From JBBILG01 sp037445085 (GTDB lineage Bacteria > Pseudomonadota > Gammaproteobacteria > Burkholderiales > Methylophilaceae): a stretch of DNA of 13,260 nt. This document shows, piece after piece, positions 1 to 8,873 of the stretch. The DNA is taken from NCBI GenBank assembly GCA_037445085.1, contig JBBILG010000052.1, forward strand, positions 1 to 13,260. The letters are read 5' to 3'. Positions within the stretch are counted from its first letter, which is position 1; the number at the start of each line of letters is the position of its first letter. The notes under the pieces were generated by a model. The model saw only the letters and a program-made list of their open reading frames with translations, searched no databases and was not told where the DNA came from. Made by a program: the position numbers and the translations under genes.

Positions 1-93
1 CGCCGGGCGGGAGGCGACCGGCCGCGAAATGCCGCGGGCTGCCGATGCGGGATGGTGGAAATTTCGAGAGTGTGGTCGGAGGCAGCGGCATGA
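1..93 (+). CDS. Possible 3' end of an upstream gene (candidate ntrY), partial
   Basis: Reading from base 1, frame 1 is open and ends in a TGA at 91-93 that overlaps the ATG of the next gene as ATGA. This is the classic layout of translationally coupled genes. In betaproteobacteria the gene just before ntrX is normally the membrane sensor kinase ntrY, so this could be its last 30 residues. I see no recognisable kinase motif in these residues, and the other two forward frames are also open across this short stretch. The identity is therefore inferred from position only, and even the reading frame is uncertain. Confidence 0.3.
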   Translation, partial: RRAGGDRPRNAAGCRCGMVEISRVWSEAAA

Positions 94-1349
94 CGGCGCG
101 CAATGTCCTGGTGGTGGATGACGAAATCGGCATCCGCGAACTGCTGAGCGAAATTCTCAGTGACGAGGGCTATCACGTGCGGCTGGCTGAGAACGCCGCG
201 CAGGCACGCGGCTGGCGTCTGCAGGAGCGCCCCGACCTGGTGCTGCTCGACATCTGGATGCCCGATTGCGATGGCATCACCCTGCTCAAGGAATGGGGCA
301 ACGGCGGTCTGCTCACCATGCCGGTGGTGATGATGTCCGGCCACGGCACCATAGACACCGCCGTCGAGGCCACCCGCATCGGCGCCTTCGATTTCCTGGA
401 AAAGCCCATCGCCCTGCAGAAGCTGCTGAAGACGGTCGATGCCGCGCTCAAGCATGCCGGCCAGCCGCAGCGGACAGGCGGCAACCTGCTCAATCTGGCC
501 AGGAGCGCGGTCATCGGCAACATGCGCAAGCGTCTGGACCAGCTCCAGGTGATGCGGGCGCCACTGCTGCTGGTGGGCGCCAAGGGTTGCCTCCCGGAAC
601 TGTGCGCACGTTATCTGCACCGCCCGGATACGCCGTGGCTGGAGCTGGCGCGGCCGGACAAACTGGCCAGCGCGCCGCTGGAACTGCTGGAGCAGGCGCG
701 CGATGGGCTGATCTTCGTGCCCGAAGTGGCCGAGCTCGGCAAGACCGAACAGAAGGGCTTGCAACTGCTGATCGCCAAGGCGGAGCGCTACCTGGTGCGG
801 GTGGTCTGCGCGACCGCCCACAGCCTGCCGCAGATGGTGCAGGCCGGCCGCTTCGACACAGGGTTGCTGCATGCGCTTTCCGCGGCCAGCCTGCGCATCC
901 CGTCCCTGTCCGAGCACCGCGACGACATTCCCGAACTGGCGCGCGGCCTGGCCATGCTGCTGGCGGAAAACGGCGAGGCGCAATACCGCGAGTTCGACAT
1001 CGCCGCCCTCAACGTCCTGCGCAACGCCGACTGGCCGGGAGAACTGGCGCAGCTGCGCGTCGTGGTGAAGAACCTGATGCTGACCAGCCTGGGCGAGCGC
1101 ATCACGCAGGAAGATGTCGAGCGCGTGCTGGGGCTGTTCGCGGAGCCGGCGTCCGTCCGTCCGGCGGCGCTGCCGCTTGATCTTGATCTGCCGTTGCGCG
1201 AAGCGCGCGACGCTTTCGAGCGCATCTATTTCGAGCACCACATCGCCAAGGCCGGCGGCAACATGAGCCGCGTGGCGGAGGCGGTGGCGCTGGAGCGCAC
1301 CCACCTCTACCGCAAGCTGAAGCAGCTCGACGTGCGCACCAAGCAGTAG
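90..1349 (+). CDS. ntrX: NtrX-family response regulator with degenerate AAA+ domain
   Basis: A 419-residue regulator in three parts. Residues 1-120 are a canonical receiver with acidic pair D10/D11, phospho-acceptor D54 in LLDIWMPD, S83 and K105; the wording is typical of NtrX. Residues about 140-330 align with the sigma-54 activator AAA+ domain but have lost its working motifs. The Walker A site reads GAKGCLPE (163-170), Walker B reads GLIFVPE (206-212), the GAFTGA segment is missing, and the arginine-finger region reads GRFDTGLLHAL. The last about 45 residues are an intact Fis-type helix-turn-helix. The ATG at 90 was preferred to one at 45 because GGAGG lies at 78-82, seven bases upstream, and because the receiver starts immediately after it. 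Its partner would be the kinase NtrY, in nitrogen or redox signalling. The fold and family are clear, but classical sigma-54 activation seems impossible. Confidence 0.9.
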   Translation: MTARNVLVVDDEIGIRELLSEILSDEGYHVRLAENAAQARGWRLQERPDLVLLDIWMPDCDGITLLKEWGNGGLLTMPVVMMSGHGTIDTAVEATRIGAFDFLEKPIALQKLLKTVDAALKHAGQPQRTGGNLLNLARSAVIGNMRKRLDQLQVMRAPLLLVGAKGCLPELCARYLHRPDTPWLELARPDKLASAPLELLEQARDGLIFVPEVAELGKTEQKGLQLLIAKAERYLVRVVCATAHSLPQMVQAGRFDTGLLHALSAASLRIPSLSEHRDDIPELARGLAMLLAENGEAQYREFDIAALNVLRNADWPGELAQLRVVVKNLMLTSLGERITQEDVERVLGLFAEPASVRPAALPLDLDLPLREARDAFERIYFEHHIAKAGGNMSRVAEAVALERTHLYRKLKQLDVRTKQ

Positions 1350-1369
1350 CGGGCGTCAGCCGTCGAGCT
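1324..1369. repeat. 9-bp inverted repeat spanning the ntrX/xth convergent stops
   Basis: AGCTCGACG at 1324-1332 is the exact reverse complement of CGTCGAGCT at 1361-1369, separated by 28 bases. It encloses the stop codons of two convergent genes that lie only 6 bases apart. It could fold in either transcript and act as a weak bidirectional terminator. However, the loop is long and no T-run follows on either strand, and a match of this length is not rare by chance in 13 kb of GC-rich DNA. Confidence 0.3.
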
Positions 1370-2123
1370 CCGCGACCACCGGTGCGTGGTCGGAAGGCCG
1401 CTCCAGTCTTCTCGGCGCCGTGTCGATCCAGCATGCCCTGCACTGGCCGGCCAGCGGCGGCGACAGCAGGATGTGGTCGATGCGCAGGCCCAGGTTGCGG
1501 CGGAAGGCCGCCATGCGGTAATCCCACCAGGAAAAGCTCCTGTCCGCCTGCTCGAACAGACGGAACGCATCGTGCAGCCCCAGTTGCCGCAGCGCGGCGA
1601 AGGCGGCGCGCTCGGCCGGGCTGACCAGCACGCTGCCTTCCCACGCCTTGGGGTCGTGCACGTCGCGGTCTTCCGGGGCGATGTTGAAATCGCCCAGCAG
1701 CGCCAGCCTGGGATATTTCTCCAGCTCCGTCCGCAGCCATGCGGCGAACGCCTCCAGCCAGGCCAGCTTGTACCGGTACTTGTCGGAATCCAGGCTCTGG
1801 CCGTTGGGGATGTAGGCGCACACCACCCGCGTGTCGCCGTAGGTGGCGGCCAGCACGCGCTTTTGCTCGTCATGGAAGCCGGGAATGGCGTCGGCCACCT
1901 CCGTGCCCTCGCCTCTCGCCAGCAGGGCGACGCCGTTGTAGGTCTTCTGCCCGCGAAAGAGCGGCCGGTAGCCGGCGGCCTGGATCGTGGCGACGGGGAA
2001 ATCGGCATCCTCCAGCTTGGTCTCCTGCAGGCATAGCACGTCCGGCCGGTTGGCCGCGAGCCAGTCCAGCACGTGCGGCAGGCGCACCTTGAGCGAATTG
2101 ACGTTCCAAGTGGCAAGCTTCAT
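1356..2123 (-). CDS. xth: Exodeoxyribonuclease III
   Basis: A 255-residue cytoplasmic enzyme of the exonuclease III/AP-endonuclease family. It cuts DNA at abasic sites and degrades one strand from 3' ends during base-excision repair. The catalytic set is complete: N7 in TWNVNS, metal-binding E34 in LQETK, Y104 in AYIPNG, D145/N147 in GDFNIAP, D216 in RIDHIL and the D245-H246 pair in SDHAPV. The length is close to the usual 255-270. The ATG at 2123 starts with MKLATWNVNS, the normal family N-terminus. It overlaps the stop of prlC by four bases (ATGA), so it is probably translated by coupling to prlC. It converges on ntrX with a 6-base gap. The family assignment is firm; whether the in vivo role is mainly AP-site cutting or 3'-5' degradation is not visible here. 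Confidence 0.96.
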   Translation of the reverse strand: MKLATWNVNSLKVRLPHVLDWLAANRPDVLCLQETKLEDADFPVATIQAAGYRPLFRGQKTYNGVALLARGEGTEVADAIPGFHDEQKRVLAATYGDTRVVCAYIPNGQSLDSDKYRYKLAWLEAFAAWLRTELEKYPRLALLGDFNIAPEDRDVHDPKAWEGSVLVSPAERAAFAALRQLGLHDAFRLFEQADRSFSWWDYRMAAFRRNLGLRIDHILLSPPLAGQCRACWIDTAPRRLERPSDHAPVVAELDG

Positions 2124-4159
2124 GCGGCAGCTTCGGTCATGCCGTTGTGGCGCAGCAGCGCGTCGATGGTGGGTTCGCGCCCACGGAAGGCGACGAAGGA
2201 TTCCAGCGCCGGGCGTGCGCCGCCCTGGGCCAGGATTTCGCTCCAGAAGCGCCGGCCGATGTCCTCGCTGAGCACGCCGTTTTCCTCGAACAGGCTGTAG
2301 GCATCGGCGGACAGCACTTCGGCCCACTTGTAGCTGTAGTAGCCGGCCGCGTAGCCGCCGGCAAAGATATGCGAGAAGCTGTTGGGGAAGCGGTTCCAGG
2401 CGGGCGGACGCACCACGGCGACCTCGTCGCGCACTTCTTCCAGGAGTTCCAGCGGGGTTTTCTCGCCATGGGGGCCGTATTCGCAGTGCAGACGCATGTC
2501 GAACAGGGAAAACTCGATCTGGCGCACGGTCTGCATGCCGGCCTGGAAGTTCCTGGCGGCCAGCATCCTGTCGAACAGCGCGCGCGGCAGGGGCTTGCCG
2601 GTATCGACGTGCCGGGTCATGTGGCGCAGCACCTCCCACTCCCAGCAGAAATTTTCCATGAACTGGCTGGGCAGTTCGACCGCGTCCCATTCCACGCCCT
2701 TGATGCCGGAGACGCCGTATTCCTCCACCTGGGTCAGCAGATGATGCAGACCGTGGCCGAATTCGTGGAACAGGGTGATGACTTCGTCGTGGGTAAAGAG
2801 AGCGGGTTTGTCTCCTATGGGCGCGGAAAAGTTGCAGGTGAGGAAGGCGACCGGGGTCTCGATGCCATGCGCCTTGCGCCGCCGGGTGACGGCCTCGTCC
2901 ATCCAGGCGCCGCCGCGTTTGCCGTTGCGGGCGTAGAGGTCGAGGTAGAACTGGCCGATGAGCCGGCCCTCGCGGTCGGTGATCTCGTAGAAGCTCGCGT
3001 CCGGGTGCCATGTGGGAGCATGCGACTTTCTCACGCGCACGCCGAAGAGGGTTTCCACCACCCGGAACAGCCCGGCCAGCACCTGCGGCTCGGGGAAGTA
3101 TTGCTTGACTTCCTGCTCGGAGAAGGCATATTTCTCCTCGCGCAGTTTCTCCGAGACATAGGCGACGTCCCAGGCCTGCAGATCCACAAGGCCGAGCCGG
3201 GCGGCGGCGTAGGCGCGCAGCTCCCGCATGTCCTTTTCGGCGTAGGGGCGTGCCCGAACCGCCAGCGTACGCAGGAAGTCCATCACCTGGGCGGGCGTCT
3301 GCGCCATCTTGGTGGCGAGCGAGAGCCCGGCGTAGTGGGCGTAGCCGAGCAGGCTGGCCGCTTCGGCGCGCAGTCCGAGAATCTGCGTCATCAGCGCGGT
3401 GTTGTCCCATTCCGGCCTGCCGAATTCGGAGGCGCGGGTGGCGTAGGCGTGATACAGCCTCTCGCGCAGCGCCCGGTGGTCTGCATATTGCAGCACCGGC
3501 ATGTAGGAGGGGAAGTGCAGGGTGAATTTCCAGCCCCGCCGGCCATCGGCTTCTGCCGCCGCGCGCGCGGCTTCCTGCACGTCCGCCGGGACGCCGGCCA
3601 GTTCGGCGGCGTCGGTGACGAAATGTGCGAAATCGTTGGTGGTGTCGAGGATGTTTTCCTCGAATCTGGCAGACAGGATGGAGAGCTCCTCCTGGATGGC
3701 CTTGAAGCGTGCCTTTTCCGCGTCCGGCAGATCGACGCCGCCGAGACGGAAATCACGCAGCTCGTGGTCGATGAGCCTGCGCTGGGCGGCGTTCAGGCCG
3801 GCATGATGCGGACCCTCTTTCAGGGCGCAGAATTTTGCGTATAGCGCATAATTCTGCGAAATGTCTGCGTAGAATGCAGTGAGCGCAGGCAGGTTGGCGT
3901 TGTATGCCTCGCGCAGTTCCGGCGTGTTGACCACCGCGTTCAGGTGCGAGATCTGCGACCATGCGCGGGCGATGCGTTCCTCCATGTCCTGTAGCGGGCG
4001 GACGAAGTTGTCCCAGTCCGGCGTAGCTCCGTCCTCGGCCAGCCGTGCCACCAGGGCGCGGCCTTCTTCCAGCAGCCGGGTAATGGCCGGTGTGACGTGC
4101 TCCGGCCGGATCTGGTCGAAGTGCGGCAGGCCGGAAAAATGGAGCAGCGGATTGTGCAT
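2120..4159 (-). CDS. prlC: Oligopeptidase A (M3 family zinc metallopeptidase)
   Basis: A 679-residue cytoplasmic zinc endopeptidase that cleaves short peptides, including leftover signal peptides. E. coli OpdA/PrlC is almost the same length. The zinc site is HEFGH at 465-469 (ligands H465 and H469, catalytic E466). The third ligand E495 lies in the VELPSQFMENF segment that follows about 30 residues later, as in thimet-type peptidases. The N-terminus (MHNPLLHFSGLPHFDQIRP) is typical of the OpdA subgroup and no signal peptide is seen. An AGGA lies about 11 bases upstream of the ATG at 4159. The gene follows the DUF4870-like gene after a 78-base gap with a hairpin, so it may have partly separate expression. 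It overlaps xth by 4 bases at its end. Confidence 0.96.
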   Translation of the reverse strand: MHNPLLHFSGLPHFDQIRPEHVTPAITRLLEEGRALVARLAEDGATPDWDNFVRPLQDMEERIARAWSQISHLNAVVNTPELREAYNANLPALTAFYADISQNYALYAKFCALKEGPHHAGLNAAQRRLIDHELRDFRLGGVDLPDAEKARFKAIQEELSILSARFEENILDTTNDFAHFVTDAAELAGVPADVQEAARAAAEADGRRGWKFTLHFPSYMPVLQYADHRALRERLYHAYATRASEFGRPEWDNTALMTQILGLRAEAASLLGYAHYAGLSLATKMAQTPAQVMDFLRTLAVRARPYAEKDMRELRAYAAARLGLVDLQAWDVAYVSEKLREEKYAFSEQEVKQYFPEPQVLAGLFRVVETLFGVRVRKSHAPTWHPDASFYEITDREGRLIGQFYLDLYARNGKRGGAWMDEAVTRRRKAHGIETPVAFLTCNFSAPIGDKPALFTHDEVITLFHEFGHGLHHLLTQVEEYGVSGIKGVEWDAVELPSQFMENFCWEWEVLRHMTRHVDTGKPLPRALFDRMLAARNFQAGMQTVRQIEFSLFDMRLHCEYGPHGEKTPLELLEEVRDEVAVVRPPAWNRFPNSFSHIFAGGYAAGYYSYKWAEVLSADAYSLFEENGVLSEDIGRRFWSEILAQGGARPALESFVAFRGREPTIDALLRHNGMTEAAA

Positions 4160-4190
4160 GTGGTGTACGTTCCTGCGATATGCTGCGGGA

Positions 4191-4220
4191 GGCGTCGCGC
4201 GACGGCTGCCGCGCGACGTC
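4191..4220 (-). terminator. Strong GC hairpin between the DUF4870 gene and prlC
   Basis: Bases 4191-4201 pair with 4210-4220 across an 8-base loop. The inner part is a perfect 8-bp match (GTCGCGCG with CGCGCGAC), extended by a C-G pair, a G-T wobble and a G-C pair. It sits in the largest gene-free gap of the window. In the direction of transcription it is followed by CCTCCCGCAG rather than a T-run, so it is not a textbook intrinsic terminator. It could attenuate read-through into prlC, stabilise the 3' end of the upstream message, or take part in Rho-dependent ending. Confidence 0.4.
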
Positions 4221-4237
4221 GGGTGTTGCCGCGCCGG

Positions 4238-4567
4238 TTAGTTGATCAGGCGCAGCGAGATGGGGTAGCGATAGTCCTCGCCGCGGCTGGTCTTGACCGC
4301 GGCAATGATGCACAACACCAGGTTGGCGACATAGATGGCCGGCAGCAGGATCAGGCCAATCAGTATGATGGTCAAGATCCAGGCCGCAATGTAGCCGATC
4401 AGCACGGTGATCTGGAAGTTCAGCGCCTCGCGCGCCTGTTCGCCGACCCAGGCGTTGTCGTCCTTTTTCAGCAGCCAGACGATGAGGCCGGGCAGGAAGC
4501 TGAAAAAGGCGCCGCCGAGGTGGGTCAGTACGGCGACGTTGCGATCATTGGCATTACTGTCGGTCAT
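4238..4567 (-). CDS. Small DUF4870-like membrane protein
   Basis: A 109-residue inner-membrane protein of unknown function that resembles the DUF4870 (Tic20-like) family. After a short polar start it has a hydrophobic segment at about 13-34 (beginning THLGGAFFSF), then a charged loop ending in GEQAREALNFQ. Two more hydrophobic segments follow at about 53-73 and 74-92, then a polar tail YRYPISLRLIN. The early glycine/phenylalanine segment, the AREALNFQ loop and the C-terminal YRYP are the features that suggest DUF4870. The ATG at 4567 is chosen because AGGAGG lies five bases upstream; the frame stays open further upstream, but those residues overlap ptsI and look artefactual. It starts 19 bases after the ptsI stop and is probably in the same transcript. 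No catalytic residues are apparent and no function is assigned. Confidence 0.85.
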   Translation of the reverse strand: MTDSNANDRNVAVLTHLGGAFFSFLPGLIVWLLKKDDNAWVGEQAREALNFQITVLIGYIAAWILTIILIGLILLPAIYVANLVLCIIAAVKTSRGEDYRYPISLRLIN

Positions 4568-4586
4568 GTTGCCCTCCTTGTGATGC

Positions 4587-6311
<1,725 letters not shown>

Positions 6312-6357
6312 GGGCGGCATCCCTCATGGCGGCAAGGCGGCATGTCCGGGTGGTGGA

Positions 6358-6627
6358 TCATTCTTCCTCGCCGAAGCGGTTGCCGATGAGCTCCGCCAAG
6401 GCGACGACGGCTTCCTGCTCGTCTAAGCCGCTGGCTTCGATGGTGAGTCTGCTGCCCTTGCTTGCCGCCAGCATCATCACGCCCATGATGCTCTTGGCAT
6501 TCACGCGACGGTCGCCGCGCGCGATCACGATGTCGCTGGCGTAGCGCCCCGCCACTTGGGTGAGGCGCGTCGAGGCGCGGGCATGCAGGCCCAGCTTGTT
6601 GATGATTTCGACTTCTCGGCTAATCAT
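6358..6627 (-). CDS. ptsH: HPr phosphocarrier protein
   Basis: An 89-residue HPr. It relays phosphate from enzyme I to EIIA through H15 in GLHARAS. It also carries S46 in VNAKSIMGVMML, the site used by HPr kinase/phosphorylase. Both phosphorylation sites are perfectly placed, and hprK lies in the same gene run, so this HPr is expected to be controlled at Ser46 as well as used at His15. The ATG at 6627 gives the standard N-terminus (MISREVEIINKLGLHAR); the upstream extension in the same frame belongs to the EIIA coding region. The start overlaps the EIIA gene by eight bases, and the nearest Shine-Dalgarno-like AGGA is about 14 bases away, so translation is probably coupled to EIIA. It is followed by ptsI. 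Confidence 0.97.
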   Translation of the reverse strand: MISREVEIINKLGLHARASTRLTQVAGRYASDIVIARGDRRVNAKSIMGVMMLAASKGSRLTIEASGLDEQEAVVALAELIGNRFGEEE

Positions 6628-7027
6628 GGTGGGCACAGGCTTCCTGCGTGAAATGAACGATGCCGCCGCTGCCGCCGGCAATGGCCTTCTCGATCAGCAC
6701 TTCCATGGGCTTGTCGCGGTAGGAAATGGCGCGCACCAGCATGGGCAGGTTGACGCCGGCGATGCCCTCGATGCGTCCCGGCACCAGCAGCTTGCAGGCC
6801 AGGTTGCAGGGCGTGGCGCCATAGATGTCGGACAGCACCAGCACGCCCTCGCCCCGGTCCACCTCGCGCAGCAGTTCCTCGGCGAGCGGCAGCAGCCTGG
6901 CCGGGTCGTCGCGCATGCCGACGCCGATTTGCCGGATCTTGGGCGGTCGTCCGCCCAACACGTGGCTGGCGCAGTGGATCAGGCTCTCGCCCAAGGTGCC
7001 GTGTGCGATGATGAGGATGCCTATCAT
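6620..7027 (-). CDS. PTS EIIA component, mannose family
   Basis: A 135-residue stand-alone EIIA of the mannose (fructose/sorbose) family. Its active-site histidine is H9 in IIAHG near the N-terminus, and the second conserved segment is LSDIYGATPCN (D67), corresponding to the family's D-x-x-G-G-S/T-P-x-N loop. E. coli ManX fuses this domain to an EIIB, but here it stands alone, as is common in betaproteobacteria. It should accept phosphate from HPr. With no EIIB or EIIC nearby its output is probably protein-protein signalling. The ATG at 7027 is chosen to match the family N-terminus and has a GGA seven bases upstream; an in-frame ATG at 7039 would add four residues. It follows rapZ by 23 bases and overlaps ptsH by eight. 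Confidence 0.93.
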   Translation of the reverse strand: MIGILIIAHGTLGESLIHCASHVLGGRPPKIRQIGVGMRDDPARLLPLAEELLREVDRGEGVLVLSDIYGATPCNLACKLLVPGRIEGIAGVNLPMLVRAISYRDKPMEVLIEKAIAGGSGGIVHFTQEACAHHD

Positions 7028-7050
7028 GTTGTGTTCCATCCGTAAGCGGC

Positions 7051-7887
7051 TCAGGCGAGCTCGCGGTGCCTGACCAGCACGCGCTGGCTGCCGGTGCGGA
7101 AGATGGCGGCCAGCCGTTCCACGAAGTATACCGAACGATGCTGTCCGCCGGTGCAGCCGATGGCCACCGTGAGATAGTGGCGGTTGTCGTGCACGAAGCA
7201 TGGCAGCCACTTTTCCAGGTAGGCACGGATGTCGTCGAACATGTCCCGCACGGCGGGCTGCGCTTCCAGCCAGTCGGTCACCGGGCGGTCGCGACCGGTG
7301 AGGGGCTGCAGGGCGGCCTCGTAATGCGGGTTGGGCAGGCAGCGCACGTCGAACACCATGTCGGCATCCAGTGGCAGGCCGTGCTTGAAGGCAAACGAGG
7401 CGAACAGCAGGGTGAGGCTGGCCTGGTCGCTGGCCATGAACTCGCGTACCCAGGCGCGCAGCATATTGGCGCCGAGCCGGCTGGTGTCGATGCGGTGGCT
7501 GATGTCGGCGAGCGGGGCGAGCAGTTCGCGTTCCAGCGCGATGCCTTCTGCCAGGGTGCGGCCGTCGCCCGCCAGCGGGTGGCGGCGGCGGGTCTCGCTG
7601 AAGCGCTTGACCAGCGTCTCCACGCCGGACTCCAGGAACAGCACCTGCACTGCCACCCCCTGCGCCCGCAGCGTCGCGATGGCGCCGGGCAGGGCTTCCA
7701 GCGCACTGCTGCGGGTATCGATGCTGACGGCGAGGCGCGCCTGCCCGGCCTGTCGCAGGTGCTCCACGGTATCCGGCAGCAGCCTGGCCGGCAGGTTGTC
7801 CACGCAGTAGTAGCCACCGTCCTCCAGTGCCTTCAGGGCGACGCTCTTGCCGGAGCCGGACAGGCCGGTGACGATGACCAGTTGCAT
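7051..7887 (-). CDS. rapZ: RapZ-family nucleotide-binding protein
   Basis: A 278-residue RapZ (YvcJ) family protein. The N-terminal P-loop is GLSGSGKS (8-15), followed by YYCVDNLP (26-33) and a Walker B-like VLFLES. The C-terminal domain carries IGCTGGQHRSV. In E. coli RapZ directs cleavage of the small RNA GlmZ and so tunes glucosamine-6-phosphate synthase; in other groups it is known mainly as an ATP/GTP-binding protein. Here the protein ends at RHRELA and lacks the basic KRKP-type tail that E. coli RapZ uses for RNA binding, so that RNA role is doubtful. The ATG at 7887 gives MQLVIVTG and shares one base with the hprK stop (TGATG), a strong sign of coupling. Much longer upstream extensions in this frame overlap hprK and are not real. 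Confidence 0.96.
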   Translation of the reverse strand: MQLVIVTGLSGSGKSVALKALEDGGYYCVDNLPARLLPDTVEHLRQAGQARLAVSIDTRSSALEALPGAIATLRAQGVAVQVLFLESGVETLVKRFSETRRRHPLAGDGRTLAEGIALERELLAPLADISHRIDTSRLGANMLRAWVREFMASDQASLTLLFASFAFKHGLPLDADMVFDVRCLPNPHYEAALQPLTGRDRPVTDWLEAQPAVRDMFDDIRAYLEKWLPCFVHDNRHYLTVAIGCTGGQHRSVYFVERLAAIFRTGSQRVLVRHRELA

Positions 7888-8858
7888 CAGTCGTGCTGCT
7901 TGTCGCGCGAGAGGGCGCGCTCGGTGCGACGGATTTCGCTGTTCTGCCGCTGCATGAACTGGCGCGTGCTGTTGATGCCGCGCAGCAGCAGCACGTGGTT
8001 GCGCACGGCGACTTCCACCAGCACGGCGATGTTGCGCCCGGCAGCGACCGGGATCACCACCTTGGGGATGGTGACATCGAGGATTTTCTCGCTGAAGGAC
8101 TTGATCTTGAGGCGGTCGACCTGGTGCAGCTCGAAAATCTCGGCCGGCTCCAGGTGCACGATGAGGTCGAGCGGCTTGGTCGGCTTGACCGCATTGTCGC
8201 CGAACAGCGCGCGCACGTTGAGCACGCCCAGGCCGCGCACTTCGAGGAAGTCCTGCAGCAGGGTCGGGCAGCGCCCTTCCAGCGAATCCGGCGTGACGCG
8301 GTAGAAATCCACCACGTCGTCGGCCACCAGCCGGTGGCCGCGCGTGATCAGGTCCAGCGCCAGTTCGCTCTTGCCGATGGCCGCCCCCCCGGTGATGAGC
8401 ACGCCGAACCCCTGCACTTCCATGAACACGCCGTGGAAGCTGGTCGATTCCGCCACCGCCTGGGCGAGGTAATGGCTGAGCACGTCCATGAGATAAGGGC
8501 TCTGCTCGGGCGAGGTGAACAGCGCCGTGCAGTGCCCGTCGGCCGCCTGCAGCAGTACGTCGGGGGGCTCCTCGCCGTTGGCGATGACGATGGCGGCAAG
8601 GTCGGTGGAGAACAGGTTTTCGATGGCCCCGTTCATCTCCTCCTGGCCGAGCTTGCGCAGATAGTCCATCTCCGCGCAACCCAGCACCTGCACGCGGTTG
8701 GGATGCACGAAGTTGAGATGGCCGATCAGTGCCAGCGAAGGCTTGCTGACGGTATCGCTGGTGAGCAGGTTGTCGCCGCCTCCCATGCCTGCCACCCAGC
8801 GCATCCTGAGCTTGCGGCGGATGTCGCGGTAGAGCTGGGTGACGGTGATGGCGCCCAT
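7887..8858 (-). CDS. hprK: HPr kinase/phosphorylase
   Basis: A 323-residue bifunctional enzyme that phosphorylates and dephosphorylates HPr on Ser46, linking metabolic state to PTS signalling. The N-terminal domain is followed by a catalytic core with H142 in FHGVFMEV, a P-loop GGAAIGKS (157-164), D180-D181 in VADDVVDF, and the family signature EVRGLGVLNV (206-215). A conserved C-terminal stretch includes PVAAGRNIAVLVE. These are all the expected landmarks, and the length is normal. The ATG at 8858 has GGAG eight bases upstream, located within the 15-base gap after hpf. Its target HPr, with the matching Ser46, is encoded three genes downstream. The gene usually found between hpf and hprK, ptsN, is not present here. 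Confidence 0.97.
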   Translation of the reverse strand: MGAITVTQLYRDIRRKLRMRWVAGMGGGDNLLTSDTVSKPSLALIGHLNFVHPNRVQVLGCAEMDYLRKLGQEEMNGAIENLFSTDLAAIVIANGEEPPDVLLQAADGHCTALFTSPEQSPYLMDVLSHYLAQAVAESTSFHGVFMEVQGFGVLITGGAAIGKSELALDLITRGHRLVADDVVDFYRVTPDSLEGRCPTLLQDFLEVRGLGVLNVRALFGDNAVKPTKPLDLIVHLEPAEIFELHQVDRLKIKSFSEKILDVTIPKVVIPVAAGRNIAVLVEVAVRNHVLLLRGINSTRQFMQRQNSEIRRTERALSRDKQHD

Positions 8859-8873
8859 GCGGCCGGCTCCGGC

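Noticed and set aside
45..89. An earlier ATG at 45 for the NtrX-like gene
   Set aside because: The extra 15 residues resemble no receiver sequence, while the ATG at 90 has GGAGG seven bases upstream and begins the receiver domain directly.
2147..3844. A 565-codon open frame on the plus strand, antisense to prlC
   Set aside because: Same cause: a shadow of a GC-rich gene with a complete HEFGH zinc site on the other strand.
6312..6320. An earlier ptsI start at 6320
   Set aside because: The GAGGG that would serve as ribosome-binding site directly abuts this ATG; spacing is right for the ATG at 6311. It remains a minor alternative.
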